The translations under genes and the position numbers were made by a program. This document shows, one piece after another, positions 28,460 to 36,846 of a stretch of DNA of 64,000 nucleotides (its first letter is position 1; every line of letters starts with the position of its first letter). A model generated the notes under the pieces. That model saw only the letters and a list, made by a program, of their open reading frames with translations. It had not been told where the DNA came from and searched no databases. Source of the DNA: Streptomyces coeruleorubidus (GTDB lineage Bacteria > Actinomycetota > Actinomycetes > Streptomycetales > Streptomycetaceae); contig NZ_CP118527.1 of assembly GCF_028885415.1 (NCBI RefSeq), forward strand, positions 9,347,093 to 9,411,092, in the 5' to 3' direction.

Positions 28460-28469
28460 CCCGACAACC

Positions 28470-29116
28470 AAGCACTGCGAACGCCGAGCACCCAGGCGGG
28501 TTCGCCGGCAACGGACCCGATGCCGTCAACTGACCGCTGCAGCCCGCAGGCAGCGCATCGGGCAGACGCCAAGCAGCCACAGCCGGTCGTCCCTGCGCTC
28601 GCGTCCCCGGAGTGCCGTCATTTCCGATGAACATCGGCATGCGCTCGGATCTCCCAGCGCCTTCCGACTGGTGGCCAAATGCTGCTGTTAGCAGTGCACC
28701 AAGCCACACAGACGGGTCGTCAGGACAAGACGGCGCCCCGGGCTTGACTGAGGCGGCAGCCGGGTCAGATAGGGGTGTGTGCCTGCGTGACCAGCTGGCC
28801 GAGGCCATCGGCCAGAAGGTGAGCCGTCCGCTGCTTCGCAGCCCAGGGGATCAAACCCGGGGACTGACCCACTCACGGGGCTGGAGCGGGCGGTTCGCGG
28901 TCCTCGGTTCATGCCGGGCATGGGCCGACTGCCCCAGATCCACCTCGGTGTGCGTCTCGGACAGTGCCGCGCATCTTCAGGCCGCGGCCAGCGCGGGTTC
29001 AGTGGCGGAGGGGCTGCTCTCGTCTCATGGCCTCGGCCATCTGCTGGCGGGCGACAAACAGTGCCGTGTCCAGCTGGCGGGTGCCGGGGCGTCGCCCGGG
29101 CCGGGCGGAGGGCAGG
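28470..29116. other. Region without a supported gene
   Basis: About 650 bp between the epimerase fragment and the first polysaccharide-locus gene. Frames present have no ribosome site or family features. I see no clear mobile-element end that would mark the locus boundary. Confidence 0.35.
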
Positions 29117-30283
29117 TCAGCCGGCCAGAACCGCGTCACTCATGGGGGCGGAGCCGGAAGTGGCGTTCCTGGCGGCGTCCGCCTCGTTCACCCATCGCTC
29201 CAGCAGGGCCACGAACTCGGCCGCCCTGACCTGCCAGTTCAGACCGGACAAGGCAACCTCGCGACCCCGCCGGGCCGCGCCCACTCGCAGCGCCTGGTCG
29301 GCGCGCAGACGCCGTACGGCGTTCGCCGCGGCCGCCGGATCCGCGTACGGTACGACCAGTCCGCAGCCGTGCCGCTCGACCAGCTCCGACGCGAGCGGGG
29401 TGGGCGTGGTGACGACCGGCACACCGTGGGCCATGTACTCGACGACCTTGGTCGGGCGCGAGTGGCGGTAGTTGGGCTGGTCGTGCAGGAGGGAGAGGCC
29501 GGCCAGAGCGCCCGAAAGCCTGGCGAGCGCACGGTCGTTGGGCAGGAAGCCGTACCAGCGCAGCACTCCTTCCCGGTCGGCCTGCGTGAGTACCTCTCGT
29601 ACGTCCGGGTTCGCCTCGCCGATCACCTCGACCCGCACGGCAGGTCCCAGCAGCCGTGCCGTTTCGATCATGTCCAGTACGCCGCGCGCCCGCGACAGGC
29701 GCCCCAGATAGACGACGCGGTCGTCGCGGGGCTGCTCGGGTGGGAGAGGCGGTACGGTCGCGAAGTTCGGCACGACGGGGTGAACATGGCGGAAGCGGGC
29801 CTGGTACGCGTCCTCGGCCAGCAGGAGCCGCAGATTCCGCTCCGCCAGCCGTTCAGCGGCCCGCACTCCCAGCCGCAACGCTGGCCGCAGCACTCCCGGC
29901 ACCCAGCGCTTCATGACGAGCGCCGCTGCCGTGTCCTCGTGCACGTCCCACACCGTCACCGGAGCCCGCCCGCCATGCCGCCAGCGGCGCATCGCGCCGG
30001 GCAGAGCCAGCAGCAGTTCGGGGTCGTGCAGCAGCACCACGTCCGCCTCCGGCCCTCGCGCGGCCAGCAGATTGCCGGCCGCGCGCAGCGCCGCGCGGCG
30101 GTCGCGGCCGGCGGCCCGGGGGAGCTCCACGCCCTCGACGCCCGGCCGCGGCGTCACCCCGCATGCCGCGAACGGCGCGGCGTACATAATCTGGTGCCCG
30201 CGCTCCCGCAGGGCGGCGATCTGCCGGTGCAGGATCCGTGCATCCTCGGGGTGATGCACGATGGTGGCGACGAGTACACGCAT
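29117..30283 (-). CDS. Glycosyltransferase family 4
   Basis: A 388-residue GT-B glycosyltransferase of the cell-surface polysaccharide locus. The N-terminal domain starts MRVLVATIVHHPEDARILHR and contains VVLLHDPELLLALPGAMRRW. The C-terminal nucleotide-sugar domain has VVYLGRLSRARGVLDMIETA, the acceptor-loop region LSLLHDQPNYRHSRPTKVVE, and YMAHGVPVVTTPTPLASELV, the usual E(x7)E region being degenerate. Donor and acceptor are unknown. The start is ATG 30283 with GAGG 9 bases upstream. It lies 60 bp downstream of the nucleotide-sugar dehydrogenase, in the same direction, so probably co-transcribed. Confidence 0.88.
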   Translation of the reverse strand: MRVLVATIVHHPEDARILHRQIAALRERGHQIMYAAPFAACGVTPRPGVEGVELPRAAGRDRRAALRAAGNLLAARGPEADVVLLHDPELLLALPGAMRRWRHGGRAPVTVWDVHEDTAAALVMKRWVPGVLRPALRLGVRAAERLAERNLRLLLAEDAYQARFRHVHPVVPNFATVPPLPPEQPRDDRVVYLGRLSRARGVLDMIETARLLGPAVRVEVIGEANPDVREVLTQADREGVLRWYGFLPNDRALARLSGALAGLSLLHDQPNYRHSRPTKVVEYMAHGVPVVTTPTPLASELVERHGCGLVVPYADPAAAANAVRRLRADQALRVGAARRGREVALSGLNWQVRAAEFVALLERWVNEADAARNATSGSAPMSDAVLAG

Positions 30284-30344
30284 CAAAGAACCTCATAACT
30301 AGCCGCAAGGTAGGGCCGTTGGGCCGTGTGGGAGGGGTGGCGGT

Positions 30345-31670
30345 CTACAGAACTTCGACCCCGGGCTGGAAGATCCGGCCTCGGGTGTCGAACAGCAGGC
30401 GGGCCTCGTCGGCGAGCAAAGGCAGGTTGTAGGCCGAGTGGTCCTGCAGCAGGATCGTCAGGTCGTGATCGCGTACTGCCGCCATGAGGTCGCCGACGCG
30501 TGGGACGGTCACCCCGTCGACGGTCCACCCCGGCACATGCGGGTCGTGGAAGGACACCTCGGCCTTCCGCCCTCGCAACAGCCGAACCACCGGCAGGGCC
30601 GGGGTCTCGCGCTGGTCCGCGACGTCGGGCTTGTAGGTGACGCCGAGCAGCAGCACCCGGGAGCCGCGCAGCGGCCGGCCGGCGGTGTTGAGGAGGTCCT
30701 GGGCGCGACGTACGACGTACTCGGGCATCCGCCGGTTGATGTCCTGGGCGAGCTCGACGAAGCGGAAGTCGTAGCCGAGCGAGGAACGCACCTTGTACGA
30801 CAGGTAGTTGGGGTCGATGGGGATGCAGTGCCCGCCCACTCCGGCGCTCGGCCGGAAGGCCTGGAAGCCGAACGGTTTTGTGTCCGCGCAGCGGATGGCG
30901 TCCCAGACGTCGACATTCAACTCGCGGCTGATGATGGCCAGTTCGTTGACGAGCGCGATGTTCACGTGCCGGTAGGTGTTCTCCAGCAGTTTGGCCATCT
31001 CGGCCTCGCGGGTGCCCTTGGCCTGGACGACCGTGTCGACGAGCTTTCCGTAGAAGGCGACCGCCTGGGCGGCGCACGACGGGGTGAAGCCGCCGACCAC
31101 CTTGGGTGTCTCGCGCAGCCCGTGCGTGGTGCTGCCGGGGTCGATGCGCTCCGGTGAGAAGGCGAGCGCGAAGTCTTCGCCCGCCCGCAGCCCGCACTCC
31201 TCCAGTAGCGGCCGTACGACTTCCTCGGTGGTGCCCGGGTAGGTGGTCGACTCCAGCACGATGAGCTGTCCGGGCTGCAGCCTGCTCGTCACCGCGCGGG
31301 TGGCGGAGGTCACCGCCCTCAGGTCGGGTCCGCCGTCCTCGCTGAGCGGGGTCGGCACGCAGATCACCACGGTCTGCGCCCGGGCGAGACAGGCGTCGTC
31401 CGTGTACGCCCTGAATCCCGCCTCCCGAATCCGGCGGACGTCCTCGTCCGACACGTCGTCGACATGGGAGCGGCCGGCGTTGAGCCCCGCGACGACCCGG
31501 GGGTCACGGTCGAGACCCACGACTCTCAGGCCGACGGAGGCCGCCTCGCGCACGAGCGGCAGTCCTACGTAACCGAGCCCGATCACCGCGAGCTCGACGC
31601 GGTCGTGCCGTTCTTCCTCCGATAGTTTTGCGCTCAATTCCCCGAACGGTTCGGCCGGTGAGAGCTGCAT
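30345..31670 (-). CDS. wecC: UDP-N-acetylmannosamine-type nucleotide-sugar dehydrogenase
   Basis: A 441-residue NAD-dependent dehydrogenase that oxidises C6 of a UDP-sugar to the uronic acid. The NAD-binding motif is LAVIGLGYVGLPLVREAASV, the UDPGDH core has STTYPGTTEEVV and KLLENTYRHVNIALVNEL, and the catalytic Cys is in GVGGHCIPIDPNYLSYKV. The C-terminal UDP-binding domain starts VLLLGVTYKPDVADQRETPA. The enzyme could be of the UDP-GlcNAc, UDP-GalNAc or UDP-ManNAc type; a WecB-like epimerase in the divergent operon favours UDP-ManNAc. GGCGGAG precedes ATG 31670. Confidence 0.85.
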   Translation of the reverse strand: MQLSPAEPFGELSAKLSEEERHDRVELAVIGLGYVGLPLVREAASVGLRVVGLDRDPRVVAGLNAGRSHVDDVSDEDVRRIREAGFRAYTDDACLARAQTVVICVPTPLSEDGGPDLRAVTSATRAVTSRLQPGQLIVLESTTYPGTTEEVVRPLLEECGLRAGEDFALAFSPERIDPGSTTHGLRETPKVVGGFTPSCAAQAVAFYGKLVDTVVQAKGTREAEMAKLLENTYRHVNIALVNELAIISRELNVDVWDAIRCADTKPFGFQAFRPSAGVGGHCIPIDPNYLSYKVRSSLGYDFRFVELAQDINRRMPEYVVRRAQDLLNTAGRPLRGSRVLLLGVTYKPDVADQRETPALPVVRLLRGRKAEVSFHDPHVPGWTVDGVTVPRVGDLMAAVRDHDLTILLQDHSAYNLPLLADEARLLFDTRGRIFQPGVEVL

Positions 31671-31768
31671 AGCGATTCACTCCGCCTCAAGGCAAGCCCT
31701 GCCGGACGGCAGGACATGATGGACCGAAGGTGCAGGACGCTGGCTGGTGCCGCTGGGGGATCTGGAAC

Positions 31769-33232
31769 TCAGACGCATCCGAGACTGCGATACGCCTCAC
31801 GGGTCGTGGCCGCGACCCTTTTCCAGGTGCGTTCGCGCGCGACCAGCTCGCGGGCGGCTGCTCCCCATTCATTTCGTCGCGTTTTACGGTAAAGAAGTTC
31901 TTCTAGAGAATCTGCCCAGACACGGGATGATTTATGATGAATTAGCAGGCCGCTCACTCCCGGCTCGACCAGTTCCCGCATGGCTGTGAGATCGCTGCTG
32001 ACGACGGGAAGACCGCTCGCCATCGCCTCGACCGGCTTGAGGGGGGTCACCAGATGGCACACGCGCTCGTCGGTGCGTGGCAGTGCGAAGACGTCCAACG
32101 CAGCGTAGTAGTCGTGCACTTGGGAGTGCGGCACCCGACCGGTGAACAGAGCGATGCCGTCGTCGAGGCCCAGTCGGGCGGCCAGGCGTTGCAGTGCCGG
32201 GCGTTCCGGACCGTCGCCCACGATCAGCAGTCGCAGAGGGACTCCCCGGCGCCGCAACTCGGCACCCGCACGGAGCAAAGTGCCGATGCCCTCGTGTGGC
32301 GTAAGGCTGCTGACAGTGCCGACGACCAGGTCGTCCGGGGCGATGCCGAGCCGGGCACGCAGCGGCGCGCCGTCCGGTAGCGGAGCCAGGAACGTTTCGT
32401 CCACCGCGTTCGGCGAGATGAGGACCCGCTCCTCGGGCACCCCCCGCGCTACGATCTCGGCCTTCATCGCCGCGCCCAGCGTCAGCACCAGATCGGCCTC
32501 ACGCATGCAGTACGTCTCCAGCTCGCGCCGGGCGCGGTAGGTCTCGTCGTCCCGTGACCGTCCCGGGGCCTGGGTCAGCCAGGTCTCCTCCAGAAAGCCC
32601 CGTACCTCGTAGACCACGGGCAGCCCGTAGGTCTCGCGCAGGGCCAGCGCCACACGCCCGTTGCCGTGGTCGGTTGCCGCGTGCAGGACGCTGGGCCGCA
32701 GCCGCTCCACCAGACGGCCGGCCAGCTCGGCGTTGCGGGCCAGCACCGCGCTCTGCCCGTACGGCAGCATCAGCGGCAGCAGCCGGTGCTGGGGCACGTC
32801 GCCCACGATCTGCAGCGGGCGGGCGTCCAGCACCCCCTGCGCCACCGGGAACCCGATGCGTGTCACGACGTGTGGATCGAGCCCGGCCGCCCGCTGCGCC
32901 TCAACCAGCGCCTGGGTGCGCACGGTGTAGCCGGCGTGCTTGAACGGAAGCCCGTTGGTGACGAGATGGAGTACGCGGTCCGGCACGGGCCGGACGGTTC
33001 GTCTGGCGGGTGTGGGCATCCGCGCCGCGGACGGCGCCGCGGACGGCGCCGCGGACGGCCCGGCTGTCCGGGCGCGGACGGTGAGCCGCCGCTCCAGGCC
33101 CCGTAGCCGGTGCCGGACAGGCGCCGGCGACATCCGAACGCCGAGCAGTATCGCCCGAATGGGGTCGTGGCGCAGCTCGGACCAAGCTACCGATACCGCA
33201 AGGATAAGGGCATGTGGGATACGACGGCACAT
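31769..33232 (-). CDS. Glycosyltransferase family 4 with long N-terminal extension
   Basis: About 487 residues. The first 75 are unusual: a short hydrophobic stretch (ALILAVSVAWSEL) and an Ala/Pro/Ser linker encoded by three tandem GCGGACGGCGCC-like repeats (about 33025-33060). A regular GT4 follows: VLHLVTNGLPFKHAGYTVRT, VLHAATDHGNGRVALALRET, VEVRGFLEE-like YEVRGFLEETWL, VGTVSSLTPHEGIGTLLRAG, and the donor motif LTPLKPVEAMASGLPVVSSD. ATG 33232 has no clear ribosome site; starts inside the extension (for example 33133) are possible. It is divergent from the wecB-like gene, with only 38 bp between starts. Confidence 0.85.
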   Translation of the reverse strand: MCRRIPHALILAVSVAWSELRHDPIRAILLGVRMSPAPVRHRLRGLERRLTVRARTAGPSAAPSAAPSAARMPTPARRTVRPVPDRVLHLVTNGLPFKHAGYTVRTQALVEAQRAAGLDPHVVTRIGFPVAQGVLDARPLQIVGDVPQHRLLPLMLPYGQSAVLARNAELAGRLVERLRPSVLHAATDHGNGRVALALRETYGLPVVYEVRGFLEETWLTQAPGRSRDDETYRARRELETYCMREADLVLTLGAAMKAEIVARGVPEERVLISPNAVDETFLAPLPDGAPLRARLGIAPDDLVVGTVSSLTPHEGIGTLLRAGAELRRRGVPLRLLIVGDGPERPALQRLAARLGLDDGIALFTGRVPHSQVHDYYAALDVFALPRTDERVCHLVTPLKPVEAMASGLPVVSSDLTAMRELVEPGVSGLLIHHKSSRVWADSLEELLYRKTRRNEWGAAARELVARERTWKRVAATTREAYRSLGCV

Positions 33233-33270
33233 GTCGCTACGGTAGGTCGACGGAGCGGAGACCAACGGAA

Positions 33271-34359
33271 ATGAACGGCCCTGTACTCCATGTCGTCGGC
33301 GCCCGACCGAACTTCGTCAAGGCCGCACCGGTCATCACCGCCCTGCGCACGGCCGGCTGCGGCCAGGTGCTCGTCCACACCGGGCAGCACTACGACGAAC
33401 GCATGTCGGACATCTTCTTCCGCCAGCTCGGCCTGCCCGAACCGGACACCGACCTCGGTGTCGGCTCCGGCAGCCACGCGCGGCAGACGGCCGACCTGCT
33501 GGTGGCGCTGGAAGCCGAGCTGACCGCCCGCGCGCCGGCCGTCGTCGTGGTGTACGGGGACGTCAACTCCACGCTGGCCGCCGCCCTCGTCGCCGCCAAG
33601 CTGCCGATCCCCATCGCCCATGTGGAGGCGGGCCTACGCAGCTTCGACACGACGATGCCGGAGGAGATCAACCGGCGTCTGGTCGACCAGCTCGCCGAGT
33701 TGCTGTTCGCCACCAGCCCCGAGGCCGTGGGCCACCTTTCCCGGGAGGGCGTCGACCTGGCCCGTGTCCACTTCGTCGGCAATCCGATGATCGACACCCT
33801 GCTCGGTCACCTGGATCGCTTCGACCCGGCCGCAGCCCGTGCCGCGCACGGACTGCCCGAACGCTACGGCGTGGTGACGCTGCACCGGCCCTCCAACGTC
33901 GACGACCCCCGGGCGGCCGCCGCCGCCGCCCGCGCCCTGGCCGAGGCCGCTGTCCACCTCGACCTCGCCGTACCGCTGCATCCGCGCGGTGGGGCGGCGC
34001 TGCGCGCGGCGGGTCTCGCGGACGCGCCCGGCGTCCACCTCCTCGAACCGCTCGGCTACGTGGAGTTCATGAGCCTGGTCCGCGGGGCAGCCGCCGTGAT
34101 CACCGACTCGGGCGGAGTCCAGGAGGAGACCACCGTGCTGGGCGTACCCTGCCTGACCCTGCGCGGCACCACCGAGCGCCCGGTGACCGTCACCCACGGC
34201 ACCAACCGGCTGGTGCGGCACGACGAGTTGGCGCCAGCGCTGCACAAAGTGCTGGTCGGCGCGGTGACGCAGCCTTCCGAGGGCCCGCCGCTGTGGGACG
34301 GAAAGGCCGGCCCCCGCATCGCCCGGGTGCTCACCCACTGGCTGGAGCGTCATGGCTGA
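33271..34359 (+). CDS. wecB: UDP-N-acetylglucosamine 2-epimerase (non-hydrolysing)
   Basis: A 362-residue GT-B-fold enzyme converting UDP-GlcNAc to UDP-ManNAc. Family landmarks are complete: VVGARPNFVKAAPVITAL, VHTGQHYDERMSDIFFRQLG, VYGDVNSTLAAALVAAKL, HVEAGLRSFDTTMPEEINRR, LVDQLAELLFATSPEA and ITDSGGVQEETTVLGVPCLT with RGTTERPVT. It starts a plus-strand operon that overlaps the next gene by 8 bases. Together with the WecC-like dehydrogenase it predicts supply of UDP-ManNAcA, a teichuronic-acid-type building block. Confidence 0.93.
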   Translation: MNGPVLHVVGARPNFVKAAPVITALRTAGCGQVLVHTGQHYDERMSDIFFRQLGLPEPDTDLGVGSGSHARQTADLLVALEAELTARAPAVVVVYGDVNSTLAAALVAAKLPIPIAHVEAGLRSFDTTMPEEINRRLVDQLAELLFATSPEAVGHLSREGVDLARVHFVGNPMIDTLLGHLDRFDPAAARAAHGLPERYGVVTLHRPSNVDDPRAAAAAARALAEAAVHLDLAVPLHPRGGAALRAAGLADAPGVHLLEPLGYVEFMSLVRGAAAVITDSGGVQEETTVLGVPCLTLRGTTERPVTVTHGTNRLVRHDELAPALHKVLVGAVTQPSEGPPLWDGKAGPRIARVLTHWLERHG

Positions 34360-35029
34360 CCCCACCACGACGGACGGTCTCGCCGCGATGGGCGCCCCCG
34401 CTGATGGCCGCACCCGCGCCTACTGGGACACCCGCCACCGCGAACGCGACGACCTCGCCTCCGGCGGACACATCGGCCTGGACCGCCCCGGCAACGAGAT
34501 CTTCTACGCGCTGCGGCTCGGTGCCCTGCTCACCCTGATCGGCGACCTGTCGAACCCCCCGTCCCCGCTGTTCGTGCTCGACGCGGGCTGCGGCAAAGGT
34601 CACTTCGCCCGGGCACTCGCGCGCTTCGGCCACCGCGTCGACGCCTTCGACACCAGCCCCGAGGCCATCGCGCACGCCCGCGCCGAGGGCGGCGGCCCGC
34701 GCTACGCCGAAGCCTCGCTCACCGACTGGCGCAGCCCCTGGCTGTACGACGTCGTGCTGTGCGTGGACGTCCTCTTCCACGTCATGGACGACGCGCAGTG
34801 GTCAGCCGGCCTGCGCAACATCGCGTCCCTTGTGCGGACGACCGGTCGGCTGATCGTCGCCGACGAGGACGGGCAGGAACGCTCTCCGCTCGGCGACTAC
34901 ATCGTGCACCGGCCGACAGCCGCCTACCGCCGGGAACTCGAACCGCTCGGCCTGCGCCACACCCTGTTCAAGCCCTACGGGTTCCGCGAGAACCTGGTCG
35001 GCTTCCACGTCTTCACGAGGATCCGCTGA
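34352..35029 (+). CDS. Class I SAM-dependent methyltransferase in the polysaccharide locus
   Basis: 225 residues. A YWDTRHRERDDLASGGHIGL lead (common in small UbiG-like methyltransferases) is followed by motif I VLDAGCGKGHFARALARFGH, motif II VDAFDTSPEAIAHA, and motif IV YDVVLCVDVLFHVMDDAQWS with RLIVADEDGQE. It overlaps the wecB-like stop by 8 bases and its TGA overlaps the next ATG, so it is translationally coupled. It probably methylates a sugar or the growing glycan; the acceptor is not identifiable. Confidence 0.88.
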   Translation: MADPTTTDGLAAMGAPADGRTRAYWDTRHRERDDLASGGHIGLDRPGNEIFYALRLGALLTLIGDLSNPPSPLFVLDAGCGKGHFARALARFGHRVDAFDTSPEAIAHARAEGGGPRYAEASLTDWRSPWLYDVVLCVDVLFHVMDDAQWSAGLRNIASLVRTTGRLIVADEDGQERSPLGDYIVHRPTAAYRRELEPLGLRHTLFKPYGFRENLVGFHVFTRIR

Positions 35030-36846
35030 TGCGCATCATCGATCTGCTCCATCCCCATCTGGACGGCGTCGCCACCGTCGTGGACGCCACGGCGGGCCGC
35101 GGTCTGCGCCTGGACCGCTATCTCCATCTTCCGCCGGGCGTCGAGTTGAGCCACCACGAACAGCCCGTCGGCCCCGGCCAGTTGGTGCTGCTGACCTACG
35201 GTCCCGATCCCCGGCTGCACGGTGACGAGGCGGCCTGCCTGGCCGTACTGGAACGAATGCGCCCCGGAGGCAGAGGCCTGATTCTGTTCGGCCACCGTGG
35301 CTCCGACCTGCCCTACCACCGGCTGCTTGACCACCTGGTGACCCACCGCTGCCAGGTGTTGCGGGCCTCCGCACTCGGTTACACCCACCTGCACGCGGGC
35401 GCGGCCATCGCCTGCACCGAGGAACTCCTGCCGCTCCACGACTGGTTCGGCCGTGCCGTCCCGCCGGACGGTTTCGCCACGGCGCTGCGGATGGCCGACG
35501 AGTACGTCCTCGCCGACTTCGTCTCCCGTTCCCTGCGTGACCGTACGCTCGACCTGGAGCGTACGGTCGAGGAGACCACCCGCGCCCTGGACGCCGCCCG
35601 TGACGACGGCACGGCCGAACGTCTGACCGACGTCACACGGGAGAAGGCGCAGCTGGATTCCGCACTGCGAGGCGCCCGGGACCGGGTCGCAGTACTGGAA
35701 GCGCGGGTGGCCATGCTGGAGGGTTCGACCACGCTGCGGGTCGGGCGGGCGCTGGTCGCGGCGGCCCGGTCACCCGGACGCGGCATGGTGCGGCTGCCGG
35801 GGGAGTTGTACGGTCTGTGGAGCGGACGTGGCCGCGGACGCGGAACGACGGCCCGTCCGATGCCACCGGCCCGGGAACCCGATGCCGCAGTGCCCGACGG
35901 TCGGCTCTACCTCGCCCACCGGGCCGTCTTGTCCACGCCCCGAGACCGACTGGTGATCGCGGGTGTGCTCAGCGACAGCACCGCCGAGGACTTCGCGACG
36001 GAAGCCGTCGTCAACCGGCTGCTGCCGCACGACGGGCGGCTGCTCCTGGAGCGCACCGACCCGGACGCGCTCGTCGTGCAGCTCAGCGCCTGTTGCGATG
36101 TCGCCGGCCCGTGGTCGCTCGTGGGCACCGGACTGGCCCCCGACCTCGACCGCTGTCTGGCCGAGCTCATCCGCCAGACAAAAGCCTTGGGGCGCAAGGC
36201 GGTGCTGTGGCGGGACGCCCCGGCGACAGGCGCACCGGGGCTCGCCCACCTCGACTGGGACGCCGTCGTCGATGGTGATACCGGTGTACGGCTGTCCCGT
36301 CTGGACCCCGTCGCCGATGGCAGAGCACGGCTGTGGGAGGCGTTCCAACAGGACAGCACCCGTGTACGGCTGGCGCGGCTCGCCCGGCTGACCGGAGCCC
36401 CCGACCGGCTGGACGGGCGCCGTGTCGCCGTCCTGGCCGCGCCCCGGAACGAGACCGAAGTCGCCCGCCTCACCGACCAGGTACTCGGCCAGGTGCACCG
36501 GCCGGCCGAGGTGGTCGTGCCCATCCAGGGGGTACCGGCGCTGGACGAACTCACCGCCGCAGGCGTCGCCGTCCACGCCGATGAACCCACCGCTCCGTGG
36601 GTCGCCGACTGGACCGACCTGTCCGAGGACCGCCCGGACACCCTGCTGCTCGACCTGATGTGCGCCCAGGAGTACTCGGGCGCGGACGCGGTGGGCCACA
36701 CGCCGGCCGACGACGACTACGCCTTCGTACCGGAAATGCGGCCGGTCCTCGTCCGCCGGTCCCTGCTCCTGGCCGGCACGCCTGCGGACACCTGGTCACG
36801 CGACGGGTACCGGCTGTTCGCCGTACGCGGGAAGGAGAACGCGTGA
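35029..36846 (+). CDS. Polysaccharide-locus protein of unknown function with coiled coil
   Basis: 605 residues, not assigned to a family. N-terminal 180 residues resemble a degenerate methyltransferase-like Rossmann domain (VVDATAGRGLRLDRYLHL, then LAVLERMRPGGRGLILFGHR) without a clean SAM motif. A coiled coil covers about residues 175-240 (LERTVEETTRALDAA, then LDSALRGARDRVAVLEARVA). After a basic linker (WSGRGRGRGTTARP), the C-terminal 300 residues contain LYLAHRAVLSTPRDRLVIAG and two alpha/beta segments. No signal peptide. It overlaps both neighbours (ATGA and GTGA), so it is an integral operon member, perhaps a chain-length or scaffold protein. Confidence 0.7.
   Translation: MRIIDLLHPHLDGVATVVDATAGRGLRLDRYLHLPPGVELSHHEQPVGPGQLVLLTYGPDPRLHGDEAACLAVLERMRPGGRGLILFGHRGSDLPYHRLLDHLVTHRCQVLRASALGYTHLHAGAAIACTEELLPLHDWFGRAVPPDGFATALRMADEYVLADFVSRSLRDRTLDLERTVEETTRALDAARDDGTAERLTDVTREKAQLDSALRGARDRVAVLEARVAMLEGSTTLRVGRALVAAARSPGRGMVRLPGELYGLWSGRGRGRGTTARPMPPAREPDAAVPDGRLYLAHRAVLSTPRDRLVIAGVLSDSTAEDFATEAVVNRLLPHDGRLLLERTDPDALVVQLSACCDVAGPWSLVGTGLAPDLDRCLAELIRQTKALGRKAVLWRDAPATGAPGLAHLDWDAVVDGDTGVRLSRLDPVADGRARLWEAFQQDSTRVRLARLARLTGAPDRLDGRRVAVLAAPRNETEVARLTDQVLGQVHRPAEVVVPIQGVPALDELTAAGVAVHADEPTAPWVADWTDLSEDRPDTLLLDLMCAQEYSGADAVGHTPADDDYAFVPEMRPVLVRRSLLLAGTPADTWSRDGYRLFAVRGKENA

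Noticed and set aside
26772..28808. A 678-codon minus-strand open frame
   Set aside because: It strings together an epimerase fragment and antisense of other genes; only the 28126-28459 part has homologous content.
33020..33060. CRISPR-like or satellite repeat
   Set aside because: Three short GC repeats lie in frame inside the glycosyltransferase extension; there are no spacers.
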